A stretch of 64,000 nt of DNA from Gibbula magus. Its lineage: Eukaryota; Mollusca; Gastropoda; Trochida; Trochidae. The translations under genes and the position numbers were made by a program. The DNA lies in NCBI GenBank assembly GCA_936450465.1, contig OW388305.1, positions 53,434,625 to 53,498,624 on the forward strand, given 5' to 3'. Positions 1 to 10,154 of the stretch are shown here, piece by piece (the first letter of the stretch is position 1; the number at the start of each line of letters is the position of its first letter). The notes under the pieces are model-generated. The model was not told the origin of the DNA and did no database searches. It saw only the letters and a list, made by a program, of their open reading frames with translations.

Positions 1-384
1 AAATTATGACAAATTTTTACTGTCATTAATTATAAAATTCAAGCAAAATACCTAGTTGGGTAAAACAAGTATTCCAATATCTGTAGCAAATACATAATTA
101 AATGAACTGGTAAATAAATAACCATCAAAAAAAATATATATTCGATTTCTTTCATTGCTCATATTTTTTTTAATTCTTTCGTGTCTTTGTTTACTGTGTG
201 TGAGCTAGACCATAATGCTTTGCGCTTGAAAATAATAGACTGGATCTATATTTAGACTGGAAAACACCTTTACTAATTAATGCAATTTCTCGGCTTATTT
301 TAAGTTGGAAAAATTAGGGAAAAATTAAGTGTATTTATTTCACGGAGATAGATTTTTGGAGAAATTTTGATACTACGTGGTACT

Positions 385-537
385 ACGATAAAATTCAGTG
401 TAGCATTGCACCCAAACCTTACTGCGTGTAGAACAGTTCTCTACTGCAGACAAAGTTGCCGTGCCCCTGGCGGGATTCGAACCCCGGACCTCTTGATCCG
501 AAGCCGAACGCGCTAACCACTGCGCCATCCCCGTCAT
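385..537 (-). repeat. tRNA-Arg-like SINE (copy 1)
   Basis: Read on the minus strand, this begins with a tRNA-like head: an A-box region TGGCGCAGTGG, an anticodon-loop-like CTTCGGA (TCG) and a B-box GGTTCGAATCC. A non-tRNA body follows. The body matches the SINE at 63335-63647 through the stretch containing ACTGTTCTACAC and GGTTTGGGTGCAATGC. The anticodon stem is mismatched and a body is attached, so this is a SINE, not a functional tRNA. The outer boundary at the low-coordinate end is approximate. Confidence 0.75.
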
Positions 538-540
538 TTT

Positions 541-1777
541 GGGTACAAATGCAATGCTATAACATTTTTGTTCATAGATTTGGCATATGGTGGATTTTTA
601 TTTGGATGATTAAAAATCAATAATTGGCATTTGTTATGTCTGAGGTAATAAAATAACTCAATTTATCTTAACATTCCAAGAGCACCGCATTTCGGTTTAC
701 AGTCTAGGATGTTGCTCAATTAATTTTAATTGTTTAAAAATTTTTACGTATATTTCTTATCAACATTAAGCGCTGAATCCGTTTACCGCCGCTTGTGATC
801 ATATTTCAACATTCAACATAACAGTCCAACGTGACAGTTGTCACCTGAACGATTTAATATTTGTTTTATACACGTTACTGTCAAAATCATTCAATATGGG
901 AAAAATAAGACATGCTATTAATTATCTAGTTTAATGAACTGTGGACCTTGCGACCACGTGTTACATGGCTAGAGAGTAGTTCAATGACGGTCGTACATAT
1001 AGTGATCACATGAGCTAAATATTCACAGACGAAACAACTATTGAGTATCAGGAGTCAATTCGCTTTTTCACACAACAAAGTAAGTATACCGTTATACATA
1101 TATGTTGTATGCGGATAATTATTTTCAATTACTTATGATAATAACCTTGAACTTCTCTCTAATTATCTGACATTTATGACGGGAGATTTAAAGTGATTAC
1201 AAATAAGCAGGAGGTGCAAAAAGGAGTTTTGCTGTTAAATGTTCAAGAGATATCAGAGGTTTAGTACATTGATTTGTAACAAGATTGCAGAGCAACATTT
1301 AATTTCAAATAGTATTGTAACTGTAAACTTAAGTCAACATATATCATTTTCAAAATACAAGTGTATCGCGATCGGATATTGTGAAGATGCCTACAAAACA
1401 CATTGAGGCGGGCGTGAAATCAATCTGTCTAAGTTAAAGAACAATTATTGACAGAAGATTGTGTAGCTCATTTTAACATTTACTCCTCCAAAATGTACAT
1501 TTAGTGATCAATCAATTAATTTACTTTATTTCCATAAAGACCACTCACAGTGGTTCATTGATGTCACCGTCTCATGTCTGAAAAGCAACAAAAAAAAAAA
1601 AACAACAAAAAAAATCATGGTATACATGTATACATGACTACAACTCATTTATTAAATCTAGAAAACACACATTTAATAAATTGCTAAGTTTTCTTTGATT
1701 TCATATGTATTTAGCAGTGAGCAATTGGTGCATGTTAATGAAGTTGGGTTTGATTACAAAATAATGATCTATAATAT
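541..1777. other. AT-rich stretch, nothing recognised
   Basis: No open reading frame of note, no recognisable repeat family and no RNA gene. There are short A-rich runs near 1590-1612. Confidence 0.5.
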
Positions 1778-1924
1778 AAGAATAATCAACGACAGCGAGG
1801 AATTACGGATTATCAGTCACGAGTTAATTATTGTGATAAACTCTGAGCTTTAGCGAGGAGTTTGACATAATAATTCACGAGGGACAGATAATTCGTAATT
1901 CCGAGCGCCGAGTTGGTTATTCTT
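1778..1924. repeat. 147-bp imperfect palindrome (hairpin)
   Basis: The left arm starts AAGAATAATCAAC and the right arm ends GTTGGTTATTCTT. Inner blocks GAATTACGGATTATC and GATAATTCGTAATTC also pair. It heads a larger hairpin-rich DNA element that extends to about 2640. A diverged reverse-orientation copy of the same material lies at about 33550-34030. Confidence 0.7.
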
Positions 1925-2640
1925 TTTCTTACCCAGAATCATTTTAATGCATAAAAATCGAAAAACAAGACGCGAATTCACAATCTTTGATTATAATGCA
2001 AAATACGAATTGTACTCATATGCCATTCATAAACTCTCTCACACCTTCAAGAAGTTGTAATCTTAATAGATTACAACTTGCGCTATTTTTTCCAGAAAGA
2101 TTCTAAAGTAACTGTTGAATTTTATTCCCAAAATTGTTAACTGACGTAGTAAACAACTCATTAATATCGTCAACAATGTCGCAGAATGAGAGAACATTTG
2201 TGAAAACGTGAATTGATAATCGCTCTGTTGGAATGCAAGACAGGAGTGTAATTACGTCACCAAATGACGTCACGGTTAATGACGTAACAAAGTAATGACG
2301 TCACGGCAGTGCAGTCGGCGACTCTTGCATGCTGCTTCGCCTTGCAAATTTAGTACTGTAAATACGGTCTCGGAAACATAGGTTGAACATGATTTTATAT
2401 TTAATATGTTTTACTGACGTGTGACTTCAATTAGGTATGCTCGAAATAGTTCAATTATGTGATTTAGCTTGAACAAGAGAGCTATGCAAATTTATGAATG
2501 AGCGCAAAGTAGTTCCATCAACCAATCAAAACACAAGTTATATTTAGAAAAACTGTCATTCCTATGACCATTATGAAAACTTTAATACCCGGCATATCAG
2601 TGCCCGCTTGGGTAAGAAACTTCTTTATTACCCACGTGGT
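1925..2640. mobile_element. hairpin-rich non-autonomous DNA element
   Basis: The interval is bracketed by TTTTTCTTACCCAGAATC on the left and TTGGGTAAGAAACT on the right, which are inverted relative to each other. Inside are repeated ATGACGTCACG motifs (about 2250-2310) and a segment with CATATGCCATTCATAAACTC (about 2015-2035). That segment recurs inverted near 33790-33815. No coding capacity is seen. Its class is not determined. Confidence 0.5.
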
Positions 2641-2667
2641 ACTTCGTAAAGGGGTTTCATAACAAAC

Positions 2668-2693
2668 TGTTATGACACATATGTGTCATAACA
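2668..2693. repeat. perfect 26-bp palindrome
   Basis: The half-site TGTTATGACACAT is followed immediately by its exact reverse complement. It could be a dyad binding site or a hairpin of the adjacent DNA element. No gene lies next to it. Confidence 0.85.
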
Positions 2694-3202
2694 CCTTCAA
2701 GTAATTTGATTGGCTAACGATGAACTTTGACACTGATTGGACTACTTTATTCATTCATAAAACGAACGTGAATTCATAAAAATACAAGTATAATTTTACG
2801 ACAACATTTGTAATTGATATTTATCTTTTTGTTCAATTGATTCAGGAACTCGAATAATTAACAAATACACCCTGACTAGAGCAGAACTGATAAGCTGAAC
2901 GTTTAGAATGCAGCAAGAGATTTTTCTCTGTCTTACCGTTGGGAATGGCATTGCACCAAACGCTCAGTATCTCGGTGAAAATATTTATGAACCAATTCAA
3001 GTTTCAAAATATTATTGAAATCCCACACCTGTGACTCAAATAACAAGTTGGGTCAAACCATACAGTCCAATGGTAAATTCTCATTTCTAGCCTTAGATAA
3101 TAAGAAATAAATTGCTTTTAATAATTGCTGCTTAAGAGATTTAAAATCATGGGTAAAATTTATGTTTCTATGGAATACAATTCCGAGATACAAATGTATG
3201 TA
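2694..3202. other. unassigned spacer
   Basis: AT-rich sequence with no supported gene or repeat, between the hairpin-rich element and the MITE at 3203. Confidence 0.4.
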
Positions 3203-3751
3203 CACTCAACCGCAAAAGAAACGTCACCAAATTTTCAACAGTGTTAAAAACAAAATACTGCTGTCTGAGAAAGAAGATTTTGAATGTTTTCGATACACAC
3301 ATGTTTCATAAAGAAGTACTCACAATGTCATGCATCAGAGTACGATACTTTTTATTTTTATGTCACTTCAAATACACTTGGGGTGCTGAAATCGCTTTTT
3401 TAAAATGCATTATGACCAGAGTGTTTGGCATTTAAGTAAAACATGTGTAAAATGTAAAAAATGTAGTTAATAAAATAGTTTGTCGACATAAATATCCTTC
3501 TTGAACTTAATTTTATTGACGCGCACAAGCCAAAAAAGCCTTTTTTGACTCTCCTGTCTCGACTAGTTAAGGAGATTCGAAAATGACAATTCTTAAAACG
3601 CATGTTTCTCAGAAATATGAACCGATAATATTTTGAGATTTGTTTAGTTGGCCTCTGAAGACATAATATATCTCCGTTTCAGTCGTGTTCGTCACTCGTG
3701 GATTGAATTATCTTGCATTTTGTGTGGTGACACTTCTTTTGCGGTTGAGTG
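3203..3751. mobile_element. Tc1/mariner-type MITE, about 549 bp
   Basis: The terminal inverted repeats start CACTCAACCGCAAAAGAA on both ends (the right end is read as its reverse complement). They remain similar for about 28 bp with a few mismatches. A TA dinucleotide precedes the left end, as expected for TA target-site use. The right flank reads AA, so the target duplication is not intact. There is no transposase, and short ORFs inside are chance. Confidence 0.75.
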
Positions 3752-3946
3752 AATAACATTTTTTAACATCAACATAACATTCATTCAAATGGAAAAGGAA
3801 ATGTTTACTTTGACAATAACAATATAACAATCTTAGTTCTTTAAACACTGTCAGCCTCCATGTATTACAATATGGACCAAATATAGCTTAACCAATGTTG
3901 TAGATCAGAAGGATTTTCTGCAAACAAGATTGTATCATCTGCATTA

Positions 3947-4291
3947 AAGGGGCAGTAGCATGTTTTTTCGCTCAAATAAGTTGATGAAATATATTTGAAA
4001 AATAATTTCACCAATAGTAAAACATCCTTCTCTCTTCGGAAAATAAAGTTTAAAATGAGTGTTCATGTTTCGGTAAATCCATGGACATCGTTTTTGTAAT
4101 ACAAAATAATAAATTGCGTTCACAATAAAATGGCCGCCATGCAATTTTTGCTTAATATGCGACACTACAGATAATTGGTTTGTGTAATAAGATGTTTTAC
4201 CCTCTAAAGTTATTTTAAATGACATAAATTATCATTATAAATGGGAAATTTGAAAAAATAAATTTTGCAAAAAAACTTGCTACTGCCCCTT
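3947..4291. mobile_element. 345-bp MITE (copy 1), TA target duplication
   Basis: The terminal inverted repeats read AAGGGGCAGTAGCA and are flanked by TA on both sides (3945-3946 and 4292-4293). The body is strongly similar to the element at 20583-20938, including the block with ACATCCTTCTCTCTTCGG. It sits inside the antisense LINE remnant, splitting the catalytic ADD box from upstream RT motifs. The minus-strand 93-codon ORF across it is a by-product. Confidence 0.85.
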
Positions 4292-4562
4292 TAGGTTTTA
4301 AACATGATTTGAAAATATATACAACATTATCTAATTATATACCCTTAGTATCATATGCATGTTCCTTCATAACAATTGCAACATCATTCAAATAAAGGGG
4401 AAATTTTAAAGGGAAAAGTGTTTACTACACGAGAAAAAGAGAAAAATGTTCCAAATATTTTATACAAGATATGAATTTCCTCTGATAATATATGAGAATT
4501 TTTTTTGCAAAAGACCTACACGCCAGATATTATCAAAAGCTTTTTGGAAATCAATAAAGACA

Positions 4563-4914
4563 CTAAACGATGTCCCGTTTGATAACATGTTTATGAAACG
4601 AGTAAATGGTTTGGTATTTTAACGAGCGAAAGCGAGTTTATAAACATGTTATCAAACGGGACATCGTTTAGTATTTTATTTATTACTCAATGTTGTAAAT
4701 AGCGCTGAATTGCAAGAAAATCCTTTTTAGTGACGCTTACTTGCAAATAGGTCATCCGCTATTGCAGTCGCGCGGCTAACATTGCGACGTCAACCGAAAA
4801 CAACTATGACGTCACGCGCCGATTATGACGTTACGGCAGCACGCGGCGGCATCAGACATGTGTGTAACCAAATCATCGAATGAGTGATCTCACCACGGTT
4901 GAGTAATAAAATAC
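4563..4914. mobile_element. inverted-repeat DNA element inside LINE remnant
   Basis: A 36-37 bp hairpin has its left arm at 4563-4599, starting CTAAACGATGTCCCGTTTG, and its right arm at 4634-4669. It is followed by a second inverted pair, TATTTTATTTATTACTCAA at about 4670 and its counterpart near 4900. The interior has GACGTCACG and GACGTTACGG motifs like those in the element at 1925-2640, suggesting a related family. It interrupts the LINE between the VFIDFQKAFD motif and the finger region. Confidence 0.6.
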
Positions 4915-5360
4915 AATTTCTTCTTTTCAGATTTTAAAATGTCCATTTATGAATTTGATACAAATATGTTATCGATTGTAGAATACTGTTTTCCGAAACC
5001 AGCCTGAATTTCGGAAATAACAGAGTTGTCATTAAAAAATGTAGTGAGGTAGTCATTTAGAACGAAATTTGTAAATATAAAAACAACTCATCTAAGTAAC
5101 ACATTTCTCCTCATCCATCTTGTTGTTTTTACAAACTTTCCAAAATTCTTTAGAATTACTTTCAGCCATTTTTTAAAACTTCGTTCAGCTTTGTGACACA
5201 TGTCGTGAATAGAACCGTTTAATGTCCTTTTATATATCTTGTTATAGTCTCTCATCTGTTTGCGGGTTACTTCATTTCGTTTGTTTTTAGCTGTTCTTAA
5301 TTGTGTTTTAACAATTCAACATTCTCTTTCATACCACGGATATTGATTAGGTGTATACAA

Positions 5361-5880
5361 TTCCTTTGCTCTACGTGTTCCAAAAGGTTGTCTAGCACTG
5401 TTGACAATCATGTCCATTCCATATACATTCTGTTGGGTCACATTGACAAATTTATTACTTGTTGGTGCCAGGATATAAGACAATCTTCTTCATATTCATA
5501 AGAAAAGTTGGATTTGAAAGTTATTTATTTAATGTCTGTGCACTTAATAAATTACGGCTATCGTGCCACACATTACTAATTAAAAACAGGTAAATATAGT
5601 ATCAGTAAACATACCAACGATTATGTATGCGTTGTAAATTTCACGAGATAGAAGATGAATTTAACTTTTTATTACAATGTCAATTGTACTCTCATTTGAG
5701 ATCTGCTCACTTAAAGAAATAGCATTAAGACATAAATAAAATGCATGAAATAAACGGTGTTAAAATTTATGAGAAATCTTCATAGAAATGAAAGTGACAT
5801 ATCCACTTCAGCCTCTTGGCAGACACACATACTGGAGAAAACCACCATATTAACTATAACTACTTCCGGTCTAATCAATG
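5361..5880. other. unassigned spacer
   Basis: No supported feature. It lies between the antisense LINE remnant and the left flank of the pogo-like transposon. Confidence 0.35.
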
Positions 5881-6263
5881 CTCTTATTTGGTAGGTTCGT
5901 TTGGGACACGTTCGCCCTTTATGAATGGGGCAAGTCTGGCCAGGGGCCAAACGTGCCCCTAATTTCATATAATGATTCTAGAATACTTTCGGCCAGGTTA
6001 AAAGTCTTACTAAGCATTGGTCGAGGATTTTTAATTCACGACTGTCTTTGATAAACTAAATTTACATTTATTTTGAAGGAAAATATTACTAAAACGAAAT
6101 AAAATCGACATGCAAGAAAAAAATATTGTAGCGTCAACCATCATATGTTTTGCAATAAAGTAAGTATTCGTCCTGAACCATTATCATACATTTTTGATTA
6201 AAGATAACATATTACAATTAGCTTAAAGTTATGCATTTTTATTGGTGTCTTCAGGTATCCCAC

Positions 6264-6644
6264 ATGATGGTTCGACAGTATGTTAAAAAGACAAATCGAT
6301 CTGAAAGTATTAACCCAGATGTGATCAAAAGAGCTGTAGAGCATTACCAGAATAACAGTGATGGTACCAGAAAAACCGCTGACAAATTCAACTTGGCCAG
6401 ATCAACCTTTCAGGGGTTTGTCAGGAAATTGAAGACTTCATTTTCCCAATCAACAGATCCTCTTCTTGTTGGGTATTCAAAACATAAACAAGTGTTCAGT
6501 AATGAACAAGAATCACAGCTTGTACTTTACATACAGCACGCAGCAGAAATTTATTTTGGATTAACCCCACGGGATGTCAGGTTACTGGCATATGACTGTG
6601 CATCGTATTTCGCCATAAAGATTCACTACAGTCAGTTAAGATAA
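6264..6644 (+). pseudogene. pogo-like transposase, N-terminal HTH part
   Basis: The reading frame from the ATG pair at 6264/6267 starts MMVRQYVKKTNR, the usual opening of pogo/Tigger-type transposases. A psq-type helix-turn-helix follows: a VIKRAVEHYQ helix, TRKTADKFN, then the recognition-helix stretch ARSTFQGFVRKL. The sequence then enters the CENP-B-like second HTH region (EQESQLVLYIQHAAE, GLTPRDVRLLAYDCA) and stops at about 6644. A normal protein would continue into the first half of the DDE domain. That part, including the first catalytic Asp, is absent before the next fragment at 6776. An upstream in-frame extension to 6231 is unlikely to be coding. Confidence 0.8.
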
Positions 6645-6775
6645 TCCCAAGCTCTCTAATTAGAGGGCTAACCCATGGAGACAATAGGGGATGTTGGTGG
6701 TAATGTTTAAGTTAACCCTTCATTTACTGTATGACTAGTGGGACGTATGACTAATGGGCGTAGGACTAATGGGAC

Positions 6776-7297
6776 ATGACCGGTTGGATGACTGCTGAAA
6801 ACTTTCTCAAGTTCATGAAGCACTTTGTTCATCATGTGAAGCCGTCAAAAGAAAAACCCATTTTGTTGCTTCTCGACAACCATGACTCACACCTCTCTTT
6901 GGATGTCATCGAGTATGCAAAAGAGAATGGCGTTGTTATGCTGTCCTTTCCGCCCCACTGCTCTCACCGTCTACAACCACTAGATGTTTCCGTTTTCGGA
7001 CCCCTGAAGCGAAGGATAGCCCAATCGCAGCATGATTGGCTGAGAAGCCACCCGGGAAGACCCATTTCTACCTACGATCTTGCATCCATCATTTGCTAAC
7101 CATGGAAAGACTATTTAAATATCCGTAACATAGCCAGTGGTTTCAAGAAAGCAGGTACACTCCCAGTCAACAGCCTTGTGTTCAACGAAGACGACTTCAT
7201 CGCATCAACAGTCACAGACTGTCCACTTCTTGAGGTTGGGGGTTCGCAAGACCCTGGAGATCTGACTGAACACTGCGAAATCAGATCATGGCACTAG
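6776..7297 (+). pseudogene. pogo-like transposase, DDE domain (second half)
   Basis: This fragment carries the C-terminal half of a DDE_1 endonuclease domain. GWMTAENFLKFMKHFV is followed by the second catalytic Asp in ILLLLDNHDSH, then by FPPHCSHRLQPLDVSVFGPLK, typical of the family's third-acid region. A stop after SIIC at 7097-7099 ends the open frame. Codons just downstream still resemble the family C-terminus (NIASGFKKAGTLPVN, then FNEDDFIASTV) up to about 7200. The first catalytic Asp is missing with the deleted N-terminal half, so it cannot encode an active transposase. Confidence 0.85.
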
Positions 7298-7298
7298 G

Positions 7299-7826
7299 AT
7301 GACTGACGACAATTTTATGAGAAGTCATCTGGAAAGCTTGAACATATTTTTGATACCAGTCGAAGGTGATGGTCACTTTTTGCTTCACGCTGTTTGCTCA
7401 TCTCTTCATACGGGTGGAGTACCAGCTATTACACCAGAGGAACTATCAATGTATCTTCTAGAAGAATTCAAAGCAAACCAAGACTTCTATGCACAATTCC
7501 AAGTGGAAGAAGATCAGGATGATGATACAGGTTCCGATGTTCTATCAATGCTGCATGAGTATTTGTTCAACAGAGCATAAGATAATAACACCGGTGATAT
7601 GCTGTTAAATGGGTTATGCAAAGCATTGAGCATTGAGGCCACTGTAATCAGATTTGTTGGAAGAAATGTCAACCAAATTGTTGTTGCTCCGAGGAAATCA
7701 TCTAGGCATGTTCAACACAAAATCCATCCTGTCCTCCAAGATGCTGGGTTGGTCTCACATTACAATGCAACTGTTTGCAATACATCAGCGTACGCCACAT
7801 TGCGAGTTCAAACAGCAGTGGTTTAA
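7299..7826 (+). pseudogene. OTU-like cysteine protease domain inside transposase remnant
   Basis: Two reading-frame pieces (7299-7580 and 7599-7826) together resemble an OTU fold. The first has IPVEGDGHFLLHAVCSSL, matching the GDGxCLFxA nucleophile motif of OTU proteases. Phe stands where the catalytic Cys is expected. The second has GLCKALSIEATVIRF and ends near VSHYNATV, the usual place of the catalytic His in an HYN motif. A stop (TAA at 7578-7580) separates the two. The domain lies between the DDE part and the C-terminal linker plus PHD of a pogo-like element. OTU proteases remove ubiquitin; this copy is broken and lacks the nucleophile, so no activity is expected. The assignment rests on motif reading only. 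Confidence 0.65.
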
Positions 7827-7894
7827 CTGACAACAAGTGAAGATAGGCCTGTCTCAGATTTTGCAACGGAGATCGTAAGTCCTCACACGAAAGC

Positions 7895-8268
7895 AATGCA
7901 GCGAGAAAGCGAAGGAAGTCTTCAATCCTCACAGACATCCCTGAAAAGGAGGCACTAAGAAAAGAACAGGAGAATAGAAAGAAACCAAAAAACGAAATCT
8001 GGAGACCGAGTTTGTGAAGCAAAACAAAGGGAAAAGGAAGCGACGAGTGTCTAAAAGACAGATCCTTGACTCAGATTCAGAAGAGGAGGCATTGTGTCTG
8101 GTATGTGTGGAGCCATGGTCAAATAGCAGGCCAAAGGAGAAATGGATACAGTGTACTGTTTGCAAGAACTGGTCGCATGATGAATGTGCGGGAACCATTG
8201 GTTTGGCAGAATACATATGTCAAAATTGTGAGAGCGACATGGTTGAATCAAATTTACTTTCCTTTTGA
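7895..8268 (+). pseudogene. pogo-like transposase C-terminus with PHD-like finger
   Basis: Just upstream, in another frame at about 7905-8015, is the linker KRRKSSILTDIPEKE, common before the C-terminal zinc finger of pogo/jerky-type transposases. From 8014 a frame reads a basic stretch, an acidic LDSDSEEEA patch and then a PHD-like Cys/His array. The array is CLVCVEPW, WIQCTVCKNWSHDEC and ICQNCESD, with spacing C-x2-C ... C-x2-C ... H-x2-C ... C-x2-C. The frame closes at 8268. A frameshift lies between linker and finger. In intact relatives this finger is thought to bind chromatin or assist targeting; here it is a remnant. Confidence 0.75.
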
Positions 8269-8344
8269 ATGTTTCAAGATTAAGCTTATATCAGGATGTT
8301 TTGTTCTAATTGTTCTGAAAGTAGTTAACGTGTTCTTGTGTAAG

Positions 8345-8700
8345 TGATATCATGTTCTTCTGAAGTTGATCTGCGTTGTTCTGAAGTTGGTCTGACATTG
8401 ATCTGATATTATTCATCTGATTTTGATCCAATATTGATCTGATGCTGACATGCTGTTCTCATATTCATCTGACGTTGTTCTGCTATAGTTCTGATTTTGA
8501 TCTGACGTTGTTCTAAAATTGATCTCTTTTTCCGATATTGACCTGACATTATATTGACCCGACATCATATTGACCTGATATCATATTGATCTGATGTTAT
8601 TCATCTAATTTTGATCCAATATTCATCTGACGCTGTTCTGATATTGATCTGATCTGGTTCGAGATTAATCCGATATTTGTCTGACGTTTCTATGATGTTA
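8345..8700 (+). repeat. degenerate short tandem repeat (TTCTGATATTGATCTGA-like)
   Basis: There are many imperfect copies of a 15-20 bp unit related to TTGTTCTGATATTGATCTGA. The tract lies in the 3' non-coding part of the pogo-like element. It has no coding potential. Confidence 0.7.
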
Positions 8701-8815
8701 TTAAACAACTTTAACCTTTTTAGTATTATTGTCTTTTAAGGCCGAACCTACCCCAGGCTCTGACCGAACGTGCCCCAGCGTGGGGTAAGTTCGGCCATCC
8801 CGGAGAATTTACAAA

Positions 8816-9518
8816 ATTATCTTTTAGGAACGGGGGAACTCCTTAAATCTGAATTTTGAAGTTTTCATTAAATAACTTATTGCCTAAGCAATGACCATGT
8901 CGATTTCTGTAGCAATTGGACAACTTACGTCACGAGGACGAAGATTCAAACGAAAACAGGATGTACCTGCCCCGTTCTCCCCCTAACCCAGCTATACAAT
9001 ACATGATTTATTTTAATCATATTCTTACTGTATCATCTGTATTGTCATAATGTATAACCGCTCAATCTCGACCAACAAGTACTCATGTTCTGATCTCAGT
9101 GCTTGGAGTATTCAAACGGAATTTGTTCTTGAATGTAAACATTATCAAAACAACCATCGCTTCAGGTGATTGAAGCGGGTTTCTTGGTATTGATAAATTA
9201 AGCAATCTGAATTATTGTCAATCCTGTAGTACAAGCTAAGAGTTAGATATACATAAATATCTTATTCGTTCCGTGCAATTGACTTAACAGTTTTAATGAC
9301 TTAAATCATACACACGTGGGCAAGTTTTTTCTATAAACCACCACAGGTCTGAAGTCTTTTGATACTTAACAGAGGTTGGAGCTCTCTGGGATCCAAAATA
9401 TTCAGTTTCACTCCAAAATGATATTAAACAGATAATGATAACAAAATACCAATTCAAATCATAAATAGTTTTTATTGATAATGATGCACATGTCTTATGG
9501 CTAGTCCTCACTTGCAAA
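8816..9518. other. unassigned spacer
   Basis: No supported gene, RNA or repeat family between the pogo-like element and the 27-bp minisatellite. Confidence 0.4.
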
Positions 9519-10154
9519 CTATGGCGTAGATACCGATGCATCTTGAGAGGGAACGGTCTCCTTTGCATCTTGAGAGGGAATGGTTTCCAATTCATCTTGA
9601 GAGGGAATGGTTTCAAATTCATCTTGAGAGGGAACGGTCTCCTGTGCATCTTGAGAAGGAATGGTTTCCAATTCATCTTGAGAGGGAACAGTCTCCTGTG
9701 CATCTTGAGAGGGAATGGTTTCCAATTCATCTTGAGAGGGAATGGTTTCCAATTCATCTTGAGAAAGAACAGCCTCCTGTGCATCTTGAGAGAGAACAGC
9801 CTCCTGTGCATCTTGAGAGAGAACAGCCTCCTGTGCATCTCAGAGAAGGGTCTCCAATTCATCTTGAGAGAGATTGGTTGCTGAATCATCTTGAGAGAGA
9901 TTGGTTGCCTAATCATCTTGAGAGAGGTTGGTTGCTGAATCATCTTGAGAGAGATTGGTTGCTGAATCACCTCGAGAGAGATTGGTTGCTGAATCATCCT
10001 GTGGATGGATGTGGCCAGGAGGGTAGGCAATGTCATATGCTCTGTCAACATCCTTCAAAAACTTTGCAAGGAATTTTTTCCTCTCAGTTTTTCTTAAAAA
10101 GTCAAAATTGTCATGTATAATCTCAAAACTCAAACTATTCAAACTATATTTCAT
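9519..10154 (-). pseudogene. repeat-encoded protein, broken by one stop (hypothetical)
   Basis: On the minus strand, ATG at 10154 opens a non-repetitive N-terminus of about 50 residues rich in Lys, Phe and Asp (it includes DNFDFLRKTERKKFLAKFLK). About three units of the nonapeptide SATNLSQDD follow, then a stop (TAG at 9909-9911). Past that stop the repeat continues. The same reading direction then gives about ten units of a second 9-residue type, ETIPSQDEL/ETVPSQDAQ, ending ASVSTP and a stop at 9519. The unit is 27 bp, so frame is preserved. No signal peptide is obvious and no family is recognised. Because a 27-bp repeat can be open in several frames, coding is unproven. The stop may be a real break or the window may hold an untranslated minisatellite. 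Confidence 0.35.
9538..10005. repeat. 27-bp minisatellite, about 17 units
   Basis: The units are of the form CATCTTGAGAGGGAATGGTT plus seven variable bases. The first block (to about 9850) alternates TTCCAATT and CTCCTGTG type ends. The second block (about 9860-10005) has a GATTGGTTGCTGAAT version. The units are contiguous, without spacers. Confidence 0.95.

Larger units (their letters stand above)
3840..5360 (-). pseudogene. LINE reverse transcriptase remnant
   Basis: Read on the minus strand, the fragments appear in the order expected of a non-LTR pol. A basic linker-like segment with PWYERE lies at about 5330-5100. Next come a finger-region segment AGFGKQYSTIDNIF (about 5060-4970), the RT motif VFIDFQKAFD (about 4560-4530) and the catalytic box ADDTILFAENPSDLQ (about 3945-3895). 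Stops and frameshifts break every segment. Two later insertions split it: a 345-bp MITE at 3947-4291 and an inverted-repeat element at 4563-4914. The style resembles CR1/Jockey/RTE-like elements rather than the L1-like copies elsewhere in the window, but the clade is uncertain. Confidence 0.7.
5885..8815 (+). mobile_element. degenerate pogo-like (Tigger-type) DNA transposon
   Basis: The coding remnants at 6264-8268 are flanked by related GC-richer blocks in opposite orientation. The left flank has GGGGCAAGTCTGGCC near 5930-5945. The right flank has GGGGTAAGTTCGGCC near 8782-8796 and a second GGGGCACGTTCGGTC on the reverse strand. These look like terminal inverted repeats with sub-repeats, though exact ends and the target duplication were not resolved. 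Between the PHD segment and the right end lies a degenerate repeat tract (8345-8700). Confidence 0.65.

Noticed and set aside
455..537. tRNA-Arg(TCG) gene on the minus strand
   Set aside because: The anticodon stem is mismatched, and a conserved non-tRNA body follows that recurs at 63335, so it is a SINE head.
3944..4225. minus-strand 93-codon ORF, similar to one at 20580-20873
   Set aside because: The similarity is explained by the shared MITE. The ORF runs through its terminal repeats and has no protein features.
9538..10005. CRISPR-like array
   Set aside because: The units are contiguous with no unique spacers, and the genome is animal. It is a minisatellite.
9536..10120. plus-strand 194-codon ORF of HLERE-type repeats
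   Set aside because: A 27-bp repeat without stops is open in several frames. The minus strand has a better case because of its unique N-terminus.
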